The notes under the pieces are model-generated. The model had not been told where the DNA came from and ran no database searches. It saw only the letters and a program-made list of their open reading frames with translations. This document shows, in pieces, positions 1 through 9,366 of a DNA stretch of 64,000 nucleotides. The position numbers and the translations under genes were made by a program. The stretch comes from Ascoidea asiatica (lineage: Eukaryota > Ascomycota > Saccharomycetes > Ascoideales > Ascoideaceae): NCBI GenBank assembly GCA_001600695.1, contig BCKQ01000007.1:681607-745606 (forward strand), written 5' to 3'. Positions within the stretch are counted from its first letter, which is position 1. Each line of letters begins with the position of its first letter.

Positions 1-1476
1 TTATTATTATCATTTTATAATGAACTTATAAATTTACCAAAAATTTCATATATGTTATTATCAATCTCAATTAGAATTGCTCAAGATATTGGAATTCATA
101 GAATTGAATATTATATAAATATTGATGAAAAACAAAAATATAAAGCAAAAATGATTTGGTTTTATTGTCAACAAATGGATAAAACAATATGCTTTAGAAA
201 TGGTAAACCTCCAATAATTCGTAAACAAGATTGTAATTATATAATTGAATTAGAAGATAGACTAAGTATATGTAAGATTTTTAAAATTCAATTAAATGAG
301 ATTAATAATAAATATATTTGTAAATATATAATTTTATTATTAAATGGAAATAAAAAAGATATTGAAAGAATAATAATATTTATAAAATCATTAATGAGTA
401 AAGAAACTAATGATATATATTGTGAATTATTTTCATCATCTTCTTTAATTGGTAAAAATAATAAAGAAATTAAAAGTTTAATAACAAATTTAACAGAAAA
501 AATATATTATTGGAAAAAATGTATGCCAGAAAGTTTAAAGCCAGGAGTTGAAGATTTTTTAGATTTTAATAAAGAAGGAAAAAAAAAAGATGGAAGTTTT
601 TTGAATAAATTTATCAAATTACATTTGATGATAATTCATTTAGTTTATTATTATCAAATATTAAATATAAATAAGTTTTTAATAAAAGATTGTTGGGATT
701 CAATGAATTTGAAAAAGAAAAAAGATGAGGAAAAAGAAGAGAAAAAAGAAATAATTGAAAGGTATTTAATATGTTATGAATCAGCAAGCAAAATAATTGA
801 ATTAACAATTAAAATGCCAGAAGAATTAAGACAATATACAGATTTAATTATGTATCCAACAATTTCTGCAATTATTATGTTATTTAGTTTTACAGTTAAT
901 AATTTTAATTCAAATTTAAATTTAAAAAACAATGAAGGTAATTTTAAAAATATTTTTTTAATTATTGAATGTTTTAAGAAATATTTTTTAAAATGTGCAG
1001 GTAAGAAAAGAATTTCAATAATTTTAATGGCTGTTATTGAAATTATTAAAATTTCTATAAATATTGAAGAAAAAAATTGTAATGAAAAGATAATTTTAAG
1101 TGAAGAAGATTTACAAATTCTAAATGCCAATTATAGCTATGAAAATGAAAATAATAGTGAAGATGAAAATGAAAGCAAAGATATAAAAGATGATAATGAT
1201 AATAATAATGTGAATAATAATGTGAATAATAATGTGAATAATAATGTGAATAATAATGTGAATAATAATGTGAATGGGAGTCTTTTGAATAGTAATGAGA
1301 ATATATTTAGTAATAATGAGGTTGAAATATTCAAATATATTGACGATAATTTTAATTATTTATATGAACCAATGTTTGATTTACCATATGGTATAGGAAA
1401 TAACATTCATGAAGACTTTAATGACTTTAATAATATTAGTGATTTTGAACATTTTAATAATTTCAATGATATATAA
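1..1476 (+). CDS. Fungal-specific transcription factor, 3' part (5' end outside window)
   Basis: The frame is open from base 1, so the first ATG at 52 is internal and the N-terminus, where a Zn2Cys6 DNA-binding cluster would normally sit, lies upstream of the window. The first 70 residues resemble the middle homology region (Fungal_trans domain) of Gal4-type regulators: an AQDIGIHR block, then conserved aromatic residues and a GKPPIIR block, matching the family pattern of A-x-D-L-G-L-H-R followed by G-R-P-x-x-I. The C-terminal third is acidic and Asn-rich, with six tandem NNNV units and a final D/F/N-rich tail that could act as an activation region. The regulator's target is not identifiable. 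It is a member of the fungal Zn-cluster factor family by inference from the middle domain only. Confidence 0.75.
   Translation, partial: LLLSFYNELINLPKISYMLLSISIRIAQDIGIHRIEYYINIDEKQKYKAKMIWFYCQQMDKTICFRNGKPPIIRKQDCNYIIELEDRLSICKIFKIQLNEINNKYICKYIILLLNGNKKDIERIIIFIKSLMSKETNDIYCELFSSSSLIGKNNKEIKSLITNLTEKIYYWKKCMPESLKPGVEDFLDFNKEGKKKDGSFLNKFIKLHLMIIHLVYYYQILNINKFLIKDCWDSMNLKKKKDEEKEEKKEIIERYLICYESASKIIELTIKMPEELRQYTDLIMYPTISAIIMLFSFTVNNFNSNLNLKNNEGNFKNIFLIIECFKKYFLKCAGKKRISIILMAVIEIIKISINIEEKNCNEKIILSEEDLQILNANYSYENENNSEDENESKDIKDDNDNNNVNNNVNNNVNNNVNNNVNNNVNGSLLNSNENIFSNNEVEIFKYIDDNFNYLYEPMFDLPYGIGNNIHEDFNDFNNISDFEHFNNFNDI
1201..1272 (+). repeat. 12-bp tandem repeat coding (NNNV)6
   Basis: Six exact copies of AATAATAATGTG lie in frame inside the transcription-factor gene and encode Asn-Asn-Asn-Val repeats. 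Copy number is likely to vary between strains. Confidence 0.95.
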
Positions 1477-2332
1477 AGAACTTAATTCAGAATATTTGAA
1501 TTAATCTTGAATACCAATCAATAAATAAATTATTGAATAACTCACTGAATAAATCAGTGAGTAAACCTTAAATAAGCTTAATTTTTTTTTTAAAAAAAGA
1601 GGTTACAAAGCATTGGCCCTCTTAAACGGGGTTTGTAAAACGTGACTAGGCATGTGATGCATGCAAGACCATAATTATGGAACTTCTGCCGGTCTCTGCG
1701 CGTGTGCGAAAACGGCAAAAGGTAAACAAAACAATTCCTGCGCATGTAAACGCATCCGTGTGCAAACCCGCCGCGTCTGGCGCTAACGCGGTCACGTGCC
1801 CGTCTGTGCTTTGCTCAGGCAGAAAACTCAGTGAAGAAGCCAGTGAAAACCCCAGCGAAGAACGACTGAAAACGACTGAAAACGACCGAAAAACCACTTA
1901 AAACACCTAAAACATCTAAAACTGCAGTAAAACAACAAACGAAGAAAAAACAATAGCAAATCAATAGTAATAAAAAAATAGAGCAATAAAAATAAAATAT
2001 AATAAATATTAAAACGTAAACAATAAAATATTATTATTGAATCAACTTGCAATTGTGAAATAATTAATATTTTCTTGATCCATCTATTTATCAATTATTT
2101 CTTTCATCTCCATCATCTTTTTCATATTCAGATAATTTTCAAATTCAAATAAAATATTATTCAAATCATATCAATTTAATCAAATATCTAATATACAATC
2201 AAATATTTAAAATACAATTCAATGAAGCAAAAAATCATCTATTTGAATAAATAAATCAATAAATCAATATATAAATAATTAAATTAAATTAAGTATTCAA
2301 CTAATTATATATATTTTCATTCACTTTGAAAT
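1477..2332. other. Intergenic region with GC-rich island
   Basis: There is no convincing gene. A 9-bp inverted repeat lies just downstream of the upstream stop. From about 1610 to 1900 the base composition rises sharply to a GC-rich island containing GTCACGTG (1791-1798, a Cbf1/Pho4-type E-box), a forkhead-like GTAAACAAAACA near 1721 and short direct repeats of AACGACTGAAA around 1861-1885. It probably serves as promoter for the gene starting at 2333. Overlapping ORFs here on both strands look like consequences of the GC content rather than genes. Confidence 0.6.
1540..1562. terminator. 9-bp inverted repeat followed by T/A tract
   Basis: ACTCACTGA, a 5-nt ATAAA loop and TCAGTGAGT form a perfect hairpin 64 bp after the stop codon. 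A T10/A7 tract follows at about 1580. It could contribute to 3'-end formation; yeast 3' ends do not need a hairpin, so the role is a guess. Confidence 0.35.
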
Positions 2333-4567
2333 ATGGATAAAAGTAATTCAATTGGAATTTATTCAAATTTAAATTCAAATTCAAATAATTTCAATCGAAT
2401 TTTAAATAAAAATTTAAATAAAAATACCAATTTAAATCCAATGTTTTTCAATACTTATTCAAATAATCCAAATTATTCTAAAAGCTCAAATTATTTAAAT
2501 AATATAAGACAAAAACCATCTAAATTAGATCTTATAGATAATAGTGAATTAACTTCTTTTCCATTAGCTCCTCCTCCAGCTGTTTCTCCTTCAACTTTTT
2601 ATCAATCTCCTGATAATTCTTTCAATATCAACTTATCAAATCATTCAAATAATATTAATAATAATAGTAATAATAATATAAAGACTAATGATAATGAAAG
2701 AAGAAATAGTCTAATAAATAACTCAAATTTAAATTCCTATTCATCTTTTTCAAAATTTATTAATAACTTATCAATCACTTATAATGATCATTTAAAATTT
2801 AATTCAATTCCCTCAATTCCTTCAATTTCTTCATTTTCTTCAATTCCATTATATAATAAACAAAATAATAACATTATTAATAGTAAAAATAAATTAAATC
2901 ATAAAAAAAATTTAAATTTTAATAATATTGATATTGATATTAATATTAATGACAATGATAATGACTTGGAAATCTCAAATTCTTTAACAATTCAAGAACC
3001 TGAAAATGTTAAAATCATTATTCCAATTGATGATCCAATTGTTTTAATTGAAGATTATATTCAATTAAACAATATTTCTAAATCTGATCAAAATAATATT
3101 ATTTTAAAAAATTCAATTCTCTCTTTATCCTCTATAATCAATAATCAATCAGTTGGTCAATCAATTGGTCAATCAATTGATCAATCAACTAATGATAATA
3201 TTGATAATCATTTTGATTCTATTTCAACTATAACTCCAGTCTTATCAAATTCAAACTCAAATTCAAATTTAAATTCAAATTCAAATTCAAATACTATTGG
3301 TGCAATTGATTCAAGAAATTCCAGAAATTCAACTTATTCAACAAATACAACTACAAGTACTAATACAACTTCTGCCACTGTAACTGCTACCACCACTACC
3401 GCAACTACAACCATTACAACAAACACTTCAAATCCAAACTCAAATGAATTATTAAATAATTCATTAAATAATTCAACTTCTTCAATAATCTCTTCATATA
3501 TAGACCCTACACAATCTTCAACTTTGAAATATTGTTTACTTTGTGATAAACCTTTATATGAATTATCATCTCAATTACCTTTAAACTCTAATTTCAATAA
3601 ATTTGTTTGTTGGAATTGTATTGATTTCTATAATTTTTTAGAATTATTTATAAATCATTTATTAAATAATAATTTACTTATTAATAATTCTTTAATTAAT
3701 TTAAACAAAAATATAAATGAAAATCTAAATTTATCAAATGATGATTTAAATTTATTACAATTCTTATTACCTAAAATTCAAATTTTGATTGATAATTCTA
3801 TAAATTCATTATCAAATTCAAATAATAGTTCTAATCAGATCAATCAACTAAATCAGCTCAATCAACTTAATCAATTAAATGAATTCAATGATTTCAATGA
3901 TTCAACTTTTCAAAGTTTTGGTGATGATTCCGTTCATACTTTAAAATTACCAAATGATTCAAGTAATAATAACAATTTAAATGACTCAAATGATATTAAA
4001 GATTATACAAATATTAATATTCTTGGAGATATTAACAATAATAATAAGAATAATAATAATGAAATTGAAGAATTCATTGAATACCCAACTTATTCATTGC
4101 CTAAAAAAAGAAAAAATCAGATTGTTAAATTTAATCACAATCATCAAAATTCTCAGGATTTTGACTATTCCCAATATATTATTGAAAATACTCAAACTTT
4201 ACCTCCTTTGAATACTTTTTCAAAAAGTTTAATTTCTCAATTACAAAATTTATCTTCCAAAAATTCTAATTCTAATTCTAATTTTAATATTGTTCTAAAT
4301 TCAAATTCCAACTCAAAATTAAAATCAACATCAAAATCAACTTCAAATATTAATAATCTGATAAATAATAACAATAATAAATATAAAAACAACAATCGAG
4401 ATGAAATTAAAGATGATTTTCCAAGTAAAGCTTTATTACATCAAAATAGTGAATGGTATTTAAATGTTAAAAGAAAATTAAGATGGAGATGGAGAATAAA
4501 AGGCTTATTACCTCAATTCAATTTCTTAGAAAACTTAAATTCTAATTCAAATCAATTTGTATATTAA
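2333..4567 (+). CDS. Asn/Ser-rich protein with CX2C-X21-CX2C motif; possible transcription regulator
   Basis: The protein is 744 aa and not securely recognised. Most of it is low complexity: Asn, Ser and Thr runs with a TATTTTA-type Thr stretch in the middle. Two islands look conserved. The first, at about residues 400-450, has a YCLLCDKPLYELSS block followed by FVCWNC, giving a CX2C-X21-CX2C arrangement that could bind zinc; GATA fingers have a shorter spacing of 17-20. The second, near the C-terminus (about 700-735), is basic and aromatic, with EWYLNVKRKLRWRWRIKGLL. A zinc-binding pair plus a basic aromatic patch suggests a DNA-binding regulator, but this is inference. One rare in-frame CTG codon occurs at 4358-4360. 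Start: first ATG of the frame, after an AT-rich leader. Confidence 0.7.
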   Translation: MDKSNSIGIYSNLNSNSNNFNRILNKNLNKNTNLNPMFFNTYSNNPNYSKSSNYLNNIRQKPSKLDLIDNSELTSFPLAPPPAVSPSTFYQSPDNSFNINLSNHSNNINNNSNNNIKTNDNERRNSLINNSNLNSYSSFSKFINNLSITYNDHLKFNSIPSIPSISSFSSIPLYNKQNNNIINSKNKLNHKKNLNFNNIDIDININDNDNDLEISNSLTIQEPENVKIIIPIDDPIVLIEDYIQLNNISKSDQNNIILKNSILSLSSIINNQSVGQSIGQSIDQSTNDNIDNHFDSISTITPVLSNSNSNSNLNSNSNSNTIGAIDSRNSRNSTYSTNTTTSTNTTSATVTATTTTATTTITTNTSNPNSNELLNNSLNNSTSSIISSYIDPTQSSTLKYCLLCDKPLYELSSQLPLNSNFNKFVCWNCIDFYNFLELFINHLLNNNLLINNSLINLNKNINENLNLSNDDLNLLQFLLPKIQILIDNSINSLSNSNNSSNQINQLNQLNQLNQLNEFNDFNDSTFQSFGDDSVHTLKLPNDSSNNNNLNDSNDIKDYTNINILGDINNNNKNNNNEIEEFIEYPTYSLPKKRKNQIVKFNHNHQNSQDFDYSQYIIENTQTLPPLNTFSKSLISQLQNLSSKNSNSNSNFNIVLNSNSNSKLKSTSKSTSNINNLINNNNNKYKNNNRDEIKDDFPSKALLHQNSEWYLNVKRKLRWRWRIKGLLPQFNFLENLNSNSNQFVY

Positions 4568-5551
4568 TTCATTAATATTTTTCATATACTCTCTTCATCA
4601 TAATTTTTTCAATAATCATATAACACTACCTACTTTTTGTTTCCTTTCATTTCAAAATACTCTTGTTGTTTATCCTATCTAAATTTTTTAATCAACTTCT
4701 TAATAAGAATATTATAACCCATCTATTGATTTCCAAGTTTTTTCTTAAGTGAAATCAATTTTGTTATCAAATCCTATTATAATTACTTATACTATGTTTT
4801 ATTCAAGCTTCAATAGCTTTCAAAATTTTGTTTTTCATATCTTTTTTTTTTGCTCTTGTCACTCTTTAAGACTAATATAAAATGTACCTTACTTATTCAG
4901 TGCATTATATTTTATATCAATAATCATAAACTACACTCATTTGCTGCTTCTTAACTGTTTTTCAAATTTTTTGAGCCTTTTCTTTTTTTTTTTTGCTTGT
5001 TCCTTGTTGCTTTTTTGAATTCTACAATCACTGATTTTTTGATCACTTTGAAGATAAATTAAAGTGTTTCAAACAAATCATATTTTTTCTGTTATTAAAA
5101 TAAAAAAAATTGTATTATTCAAATTTTAAAAAAATTCATTATAATTATAAATCTCATTTCAATTCTTTTGTATCAGTATTCTTTCAATTCCTAATTTTGT
5201 TTTTCTTGAAAATTTATTAAATTCTTCTCTTCATTTTAGCTTCGATTCTAATCGTTGTTTTTTATACAATTTTTTTAACTTTACATTATTTATCATCTTA
5301 CATTATACTTCATTTATAATATAAAGATTGGTTTTCCTTTCTTTTTAATGAAGTGCCTTTTACATATTTATCAACTCCTTATTCTTAATTATATATATAT
5401 TTCAATCAATTTTGCATTTTAATAACTTTTAGTTACTGTAATATCTATAAAGATATGAATACATTTAAAAACAAGCATTTATTCAAACAAAAATATAAAT
5501 AAAAAATCCAATCATAATAAAAATATATAGAAAACTTTAAGATTATAACAA
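4568..5551. other. Gene-free AT-rich intergenic region between converging genes
   Basis: The region is T-rich on the plus strand with many poly-T tracts, and has no ORF with family resemblance. It lies between the 3' ends of two convergent genes. No RNA gene was recognised. Confidence 0.6.
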
Positions 5552-6328
5552 TTAACCAGTCATCCATCCACCATCGACGGGGATAGTGATACCAGTAGTA
5601 TAACTAGAAGCATCAGAAGCTAAATAAATTGCAGCTCCAGCAAGTTCAGATGGTTTAGCCAATCTTCCTAATGGTATTCTCTCAAGTACCTTTTCTTTCA
5701 ATTCTCCTTGAACACCAGCACTCATATTTGTTTGAATAAAACCTGGAGCAATTGCATTTACATAAATACCTTGAATTGCCCATTCATTAGCTAAAGCTTT
5801 TGTTAAATTACTTAAGCCGGATTTTGCAGCAGCATAACTAGCAGCATAACCTCTCATTGACATAAAAGCACAAATTGAAGCTAAATTAACAATTTTACCC
5901 TTTTTACCAGCATCTATTTGTCTTTTAGCAAAATCTCTTGATAAATAATATGGAACAGCTAAATCCATATGTTGAATATCTTTCCATTCTTGATTAGATT
6001 TTAATAAGGCTGGAGCCATATCATTAATTCCAGCATTATTAACAAGAATATCTAATTTACCTGCTAAATTATATGCTTTTGAAATTAATGTGGCAACTTC
6101 TTCTTCTTTTGATAAGTCAACAGAAATTGAATAAGTTTTAACTGGTTTACCAATTGTTGATTCATTTATTAATTTTATTGTTTCATCTGGAGAATTTTTA
6201 AAATAATGAGCAATAATAATATCAGCACCAGCTTGAGCAAAACCAACTGCAAGTCCCTGACCAATACCTCTTTCAGAACCGGTGATTAAAGCAGTTTTAC
6301 CTTTTAAGGAAAATAATTCTAATGACAT
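5552..6328 (-). CDS. Short-chain dehydrogenase/reductase acting on a sugar, polyol or sugar acid
   Basis: This 258-aa classical SDR has its motifs intact: cofactor loop TGSERGIG (residues 16-23), NNAG (97-100), catalytic Ser151, Tyr165 and Lys169 (YAAAK), and a C-terminal SSYTTGITIPVDGGWMTG block. The FSLKGK start and the ANEWA...VNAIAPGF segment resemble two groups: bacterial KduD-type 2-deoxy-gluconate dehydrogenases and fungal L-xylulose reductase/D-arabinitol dehydrogenase-type SDRs. It lies directly downstream of, and on the same strand as, an L-arabinitol dehydrogenase-like gene, so a step in L-arabinose or uronate catabolism is a reasonable inference. The exact substrate cannot be read from the sequence. 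Start: the ATG at 6328 places the FSLKGK block at the usual distance from the N-terminus. Confidence 0.9.
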   Translation of the reverse strand: MSLELFSLKGKTALITGSERGIGQGLAVGFAQAGADIIIAHYFKNSPDETIKLINESTIGKPVKTYSISVDLSKEEEVATLISKAYNLAGKLDILVNNAGINDMAPALLKSNQEWKDIQHMDLAVPYYLSRDFAKRQIDAGKKGKIVNLASICAFMSMRGYAASYAAAKSGLSNLTKALANEWAIQGIYVNAIAPGFIQTNMSAGVQGELKEKVLERIPLGRLAKPSELAGAAIYLASDASSYTTGITIPVDGGWMTG

Positions 6329-6865
6329 TTTTAAAACAATTTATAATAGATAAGTGTATTAATTGATAACTAATTTCTTTTTTTTTATAATATTTAATTT
6401 CAAAGGATTATCATCCTTTTTATATATTATTTCATATACAGTATATTCATTTTCTAGGGGGGATGCTAAACTTCAGCTCGTGTTCTGCAAGTATTCTTTT
6501 AATCAAGAAGACATGTCCAAGAATATGATTAAGAGTCGTCAATTTTTCAATAATCAATTGAATTTTCAAGGCGTCAAAGCTTTAGTTCCAAGAACAAAGG
6601 GCTTTAAAAGAATATAAATCATTAAACCTATGGAAATTTAGAATAACTTACTTTAACTTACCATAACTTTATTCATCCCCCTCACAAAGTGAGATTTCTG
6701 GGGTGAAGTGGAAAGCCGGAACTTTTATTAGCATCCAAAAGACGATCCGCAGTTCTGGCGTCGATTCAACCTAAATTTACAGTGTTAGTATTTTGGTAAT
6801 AAAAAAGATAATTTATTTGAAGAAATATGAATTGGATACGAATTATAAATGAGTTATATACTTGA
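6329..6865. other. Promoter region of the SDR gene / 3' flank of the polyol dehydrogenase gene
   Basis: The region contains a G-run (AGGGGGG near 6457), CCCCCTCAC near 6677 and TTTCTGGGG at 6695-6703. The last resembles a Mig1/CreA glucose-repressor site (AT-rich flank plus SYGGGG, one mismatch), in keeping with a carbon-source-regulated gene. An 84-codon ORF at 6363-6617 has no family resemblance and is probably chance. Confidence 0.45.
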
Positions 6866-8011
6866 TTATAACTTGGGAGTTAGTTTTGATTGATCCTTGG
6901 AAAGCTTGAATAATTTCTCAAGAGGTAATGTGGGTGTATCATCTTCAATGTGAATTTTAACACTGAAAATAGATGGATCAGCACAGGTTTCCAAAGCTTC
7001 TTTAGCATTTTCTAACTTGAATTTATGAGTAACTAAAGGATCAACATTGATGACTTTATTTGAAATTAAATTAATAACAGCAGGCCAAGAATCATTATAT
7101 CTATTGATAAATTTAACATCAATTTCACTTAATGATAGATGCATAAATGGAAATTTATCAATTGTATCTTTACCAACACCAATAACTAATAAAGTACCAT
7201 TTCTTCTAACAACATAAGCACCAGTGATGATTGAAGTACCAACACCTGTACATTCTAAAACAGAAACAGGTAATTGATATTCAGTATTACCATAAAGTTT
7301 TTTAATTTCATTTGCATTCTCTTTTGGTGATAAATTTAAATTAATTTTATAAGTTATAACTTCAGGTACAATTTTTTTAGCAAAATTTAACTTTTCATTA
7401 GAAATATCAGTGATTATAATTGGAGTTGCACCTCTTGCTTTTGTTAATAATAAAGTTGATAAACCAATTGGACCTGCACCACAAATTAAAGCACCTTTAC
7501 CTAATTCAATATTTGATCTTTGGATACCATGATAAGCAACTGAAACAGGTTCAACTAATGAAGCTTGAGAATAAGTCATTGAATTTGGAATTTTATGTAT
7601 ATATTTAGAATTATGAATAATATATCTTTGCATTGAACCAGGATTTGGATAAATACCAATAAATTTAACATTTGGACATAAATTATAGTTACCATTCATA
7701 CATAAAAAACAATTTTCACAAGGAATTTGAGGTTCAATTGCAACTCTATCACCAGGTTTAAAATTTTTAACATTTGAACCAACTGAAATTATATCACCAG
7801 AAGATTCATGACCAATTACACAATTATTCAAAAAAATCATATCAGCAATTTTACCATTTTTCATAAAATGAACATCAGTGCCACAAATACCATTACATCT
7901 TGGATGAATTAAAACATCATTTGGGCCTGGTTGTTTGATTGCATGATCTTTTAATTCAGCAGATTTATGATTTGTAATTTGTAAAGAAGGATTATAACAA
8001 ATTTGACACAT
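6866..8011 (-). CDS. Zinc-dependent polyol dehydrogenase, L-arabinitol 4-dehydrogenase-like
   Basis: This 381-aa medium-chain dehydrogenase likely oxidises L-arabinitol to L-xylulose with NAD+ (family knowledge). The catalytic zinc ligands are visible as Cys43 in GICGTDVH, His68-Glu69 in GHES, and Glu154 in VEP. The structural zinc site is C98, C101, C104 and C112. The Rossmann motif GAGPIG is at 178-183, and Asp202 in ITDIS marks NAD preference. Fungal LAD hallmarks include the VITYK...LSPKENA segment, ECTGVGTS and VIGVGK. Xylitol and sorbitol dehydrogenases are close relatives, so substrate is inferred from the overall pattern. It is followed on the same strand by an SDR gene, a pairing compatible with the LAD/L-xylulose reductase steps of L-arabinose use. 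The first Met gives normal length. Confidence 0.88.
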   Translation of the reverse strand: MCQICYNPSLQITNHKSAELKDHAIKQPGPNDVLIHPRCNGICGTDVHFMKNGKIADMIFLNNCVIGHESSGDIISVGSNVKNFKPGDRVAIEPQIPCENCFLCMNGNYNLCPNVKFIGIYPNPGSMQRYIIHNSKYIHKIPNSMTYSQASLVEPVSVAYHGIQRSNIELGKGALICGAGPIGLSTLLLTKARGATPIIITDISNEKLNFAKKIVPEVITYKINLNLSPKENANEIKKLYGNTEYQLPVSVLECTGVGTSIITGAYVVRRNGTLLVIGVGKDTIDKFPFMHLSLSEIDVKFINRYNDSWPAVINLISNKVINVDPLVTHKFKLENAKEALETCADPSIFSVKIHIEDDTPTLPLEKLFKLSKDQSKLTPKL

Positions 8012-8964
8012 TTATGGTAAGATTCTATTAAAAATATATTAATGAGTATTCATATATATATAAAAACAGTATTGATTATTATAAAGAATGAAGGAAAAAA
8101 AAAAACATATAAATAAAGGAAATCTAATTGATTTTATAGATTAATTCCAAATGAAAAGCATAATAAAAATTAAGGAGGTTTAAGCTTTTTGAAGCTTAAA
8201 TTGATTTGAAAAATTGAGAGAAGAAATAATCGTTTATCGAAAAAAATATACCGTAAAATGAAATATAAAACATACAATAAAAGAAAAATGCAACATTATT
8301 TCTTTTTATGATATATTTATCAGAAGAAGTAGTTTAGAAAACAACAGTACAGTAATCTAAAAACTGGTTTTAGATTCAAAGAGTCAATTTAATCTAAAAT
8401 TGAAATCTAAAGCGATTGGATTAATTTAAAGTAAATCATTTTACATATTGAATGAATTTGAATGAAACTGAATGAATTTGAATAAAATTGAATGACTTTC
8501 GGAACAATCAGGACTTTGAAAAGACTTATTAAGTACTGGTAAATGAACTGGTTGCCAATCGCATATCTTTAAAACAATTCGTATTTCAATCATTTCAGCA
8601 CTTCAATACTATAACCAAACAATGTTTTTCCATTAAATAATATTATTTTGCTGTTGATATTCACAGTTTCATTTCCCCAGATATTTCACTCAACTTTATC
8701 TCTATTTCTAACTTTCTAACTTTCTAACCTTTTTTTGTCTTCATTAAAAAGTATCCCCATGTTTCAAAGCTTCAGCTCTGTTTTTCTTTTTATCCTTACA
8801 ACGTTTCGGGCCTGCAAACGACGTTACCCGCGTCACGCAAAGGGGGTCACGTGCCAAGATGGAGGTTTGAGAAACAAAAAGCCAATTTTTAATAGAAAAG
8901 TCATAACAAAACTAGTTTTGTCTTGTGATAATAATTCTAAAAGTTTTATGAATTTTAAGTTAAG
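8012..8964. other. Intergenic region upstream of polyol dehydrogenase and tRNA-Asn
   Basis: This is AT-rich promoter DNA with a perfect 9-bp inverted repeat at 8179-8200 (TTTAAGCTT, 4-nt loop, AAGCTTAAA). A short GC-rich block at about 8808-8870 carries a GTCACGTG E-box at 8846-8853. A 143-codon ORF (8735-9166) runs through the tRNA and is not considered a gene. Confidence 0.55.
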
Positions 8965-9038
8965 GACTCCGTGGCCAAGCTGGCTAAGGCGTGAGACTGT
9001 TAATCTCAAGATCGACAGTTCGATCCTGTCCGGGGTCG
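8965..9038 (+). tRNA. tRNA-Asn (GTT)
   Basis: A 74-nt cloverleaf without intron. Acceptor stem GACTCCG pairs with CGGGGTC (one G-U), the anticodon loop CTGTTAA places GTT at 8999-9001, the T loop TTCGATC lies within a normal T-arm, and the discriminator is G. A T-rich tract (TTTTTTTT around 9042-9050) follows as the RNA polymerase III stop. It decodes AAC/AAT, the codons behind the Asn-rich proteins of this genome. Confidence 0.96.
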
Positions 9039-9366
9039 TTTATCTTTTTTTTCTTACCTTCTTCTTTTCATCTTTTTTTTGCTTTTTAACTCTAAACTAT
9101 TGTTTCTTTGTTTTATTTATTCGAGTCTTGCTGTTGAATCTTTTACTATTGAAATGGCCATACTGATCATTGAAAATCCCAAAACTTTTAAATTTTTTTT
9201 TTTATTGACTACAAAATATTGATAAACTATATAAGAGTGATACTGAATCTTTACTTAGTAACTATTCAAATTAAAGCAATAAAATCATTATATAATTTTT
9301 AGATTGTCATGACAAAGAAACAGAGAAAAATAAACGAATGCAATGAATGCAATGAAATTATTTAAC
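9039..9366. other. 3' flank of tRNA-Asn and endoglucanase gene
   Basis: Poly-T tracts just after the tRNA, then AT-rich DNA to the stop codon of the minus-strand endoglucanase. No other feature is seen. Confidence 0.6.

Noticed and set aside
1646-1901. Overlapping ORFs on both strands in the GC-rich island
   Set aside because: Both strands are open because of base composition; neither shows domain-like sequence, and the region fits promoter DNA.
6363-6617. 84-codon ORF between SDR and polyol dehydrogenase genes
   Set aside because: No recognisable domain, and it begins in a T-rich stretch within the SDR promoter.
1791-8853. Centromere element CDEI (GTCACGTG at 1791 and 8846)
   Set aside because: No adjacent long AT-only CDEII or CDEIII-like sequence was found; the motif equally fits Cbf1/Pho4 promoter sites.
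8735-9166. 143-codon plus-strand ORF upstream and across tRNA-Asn
   Set aside because: It runs straight through the tRNA gene and poly-T terminator, and its translation resembles no protein.
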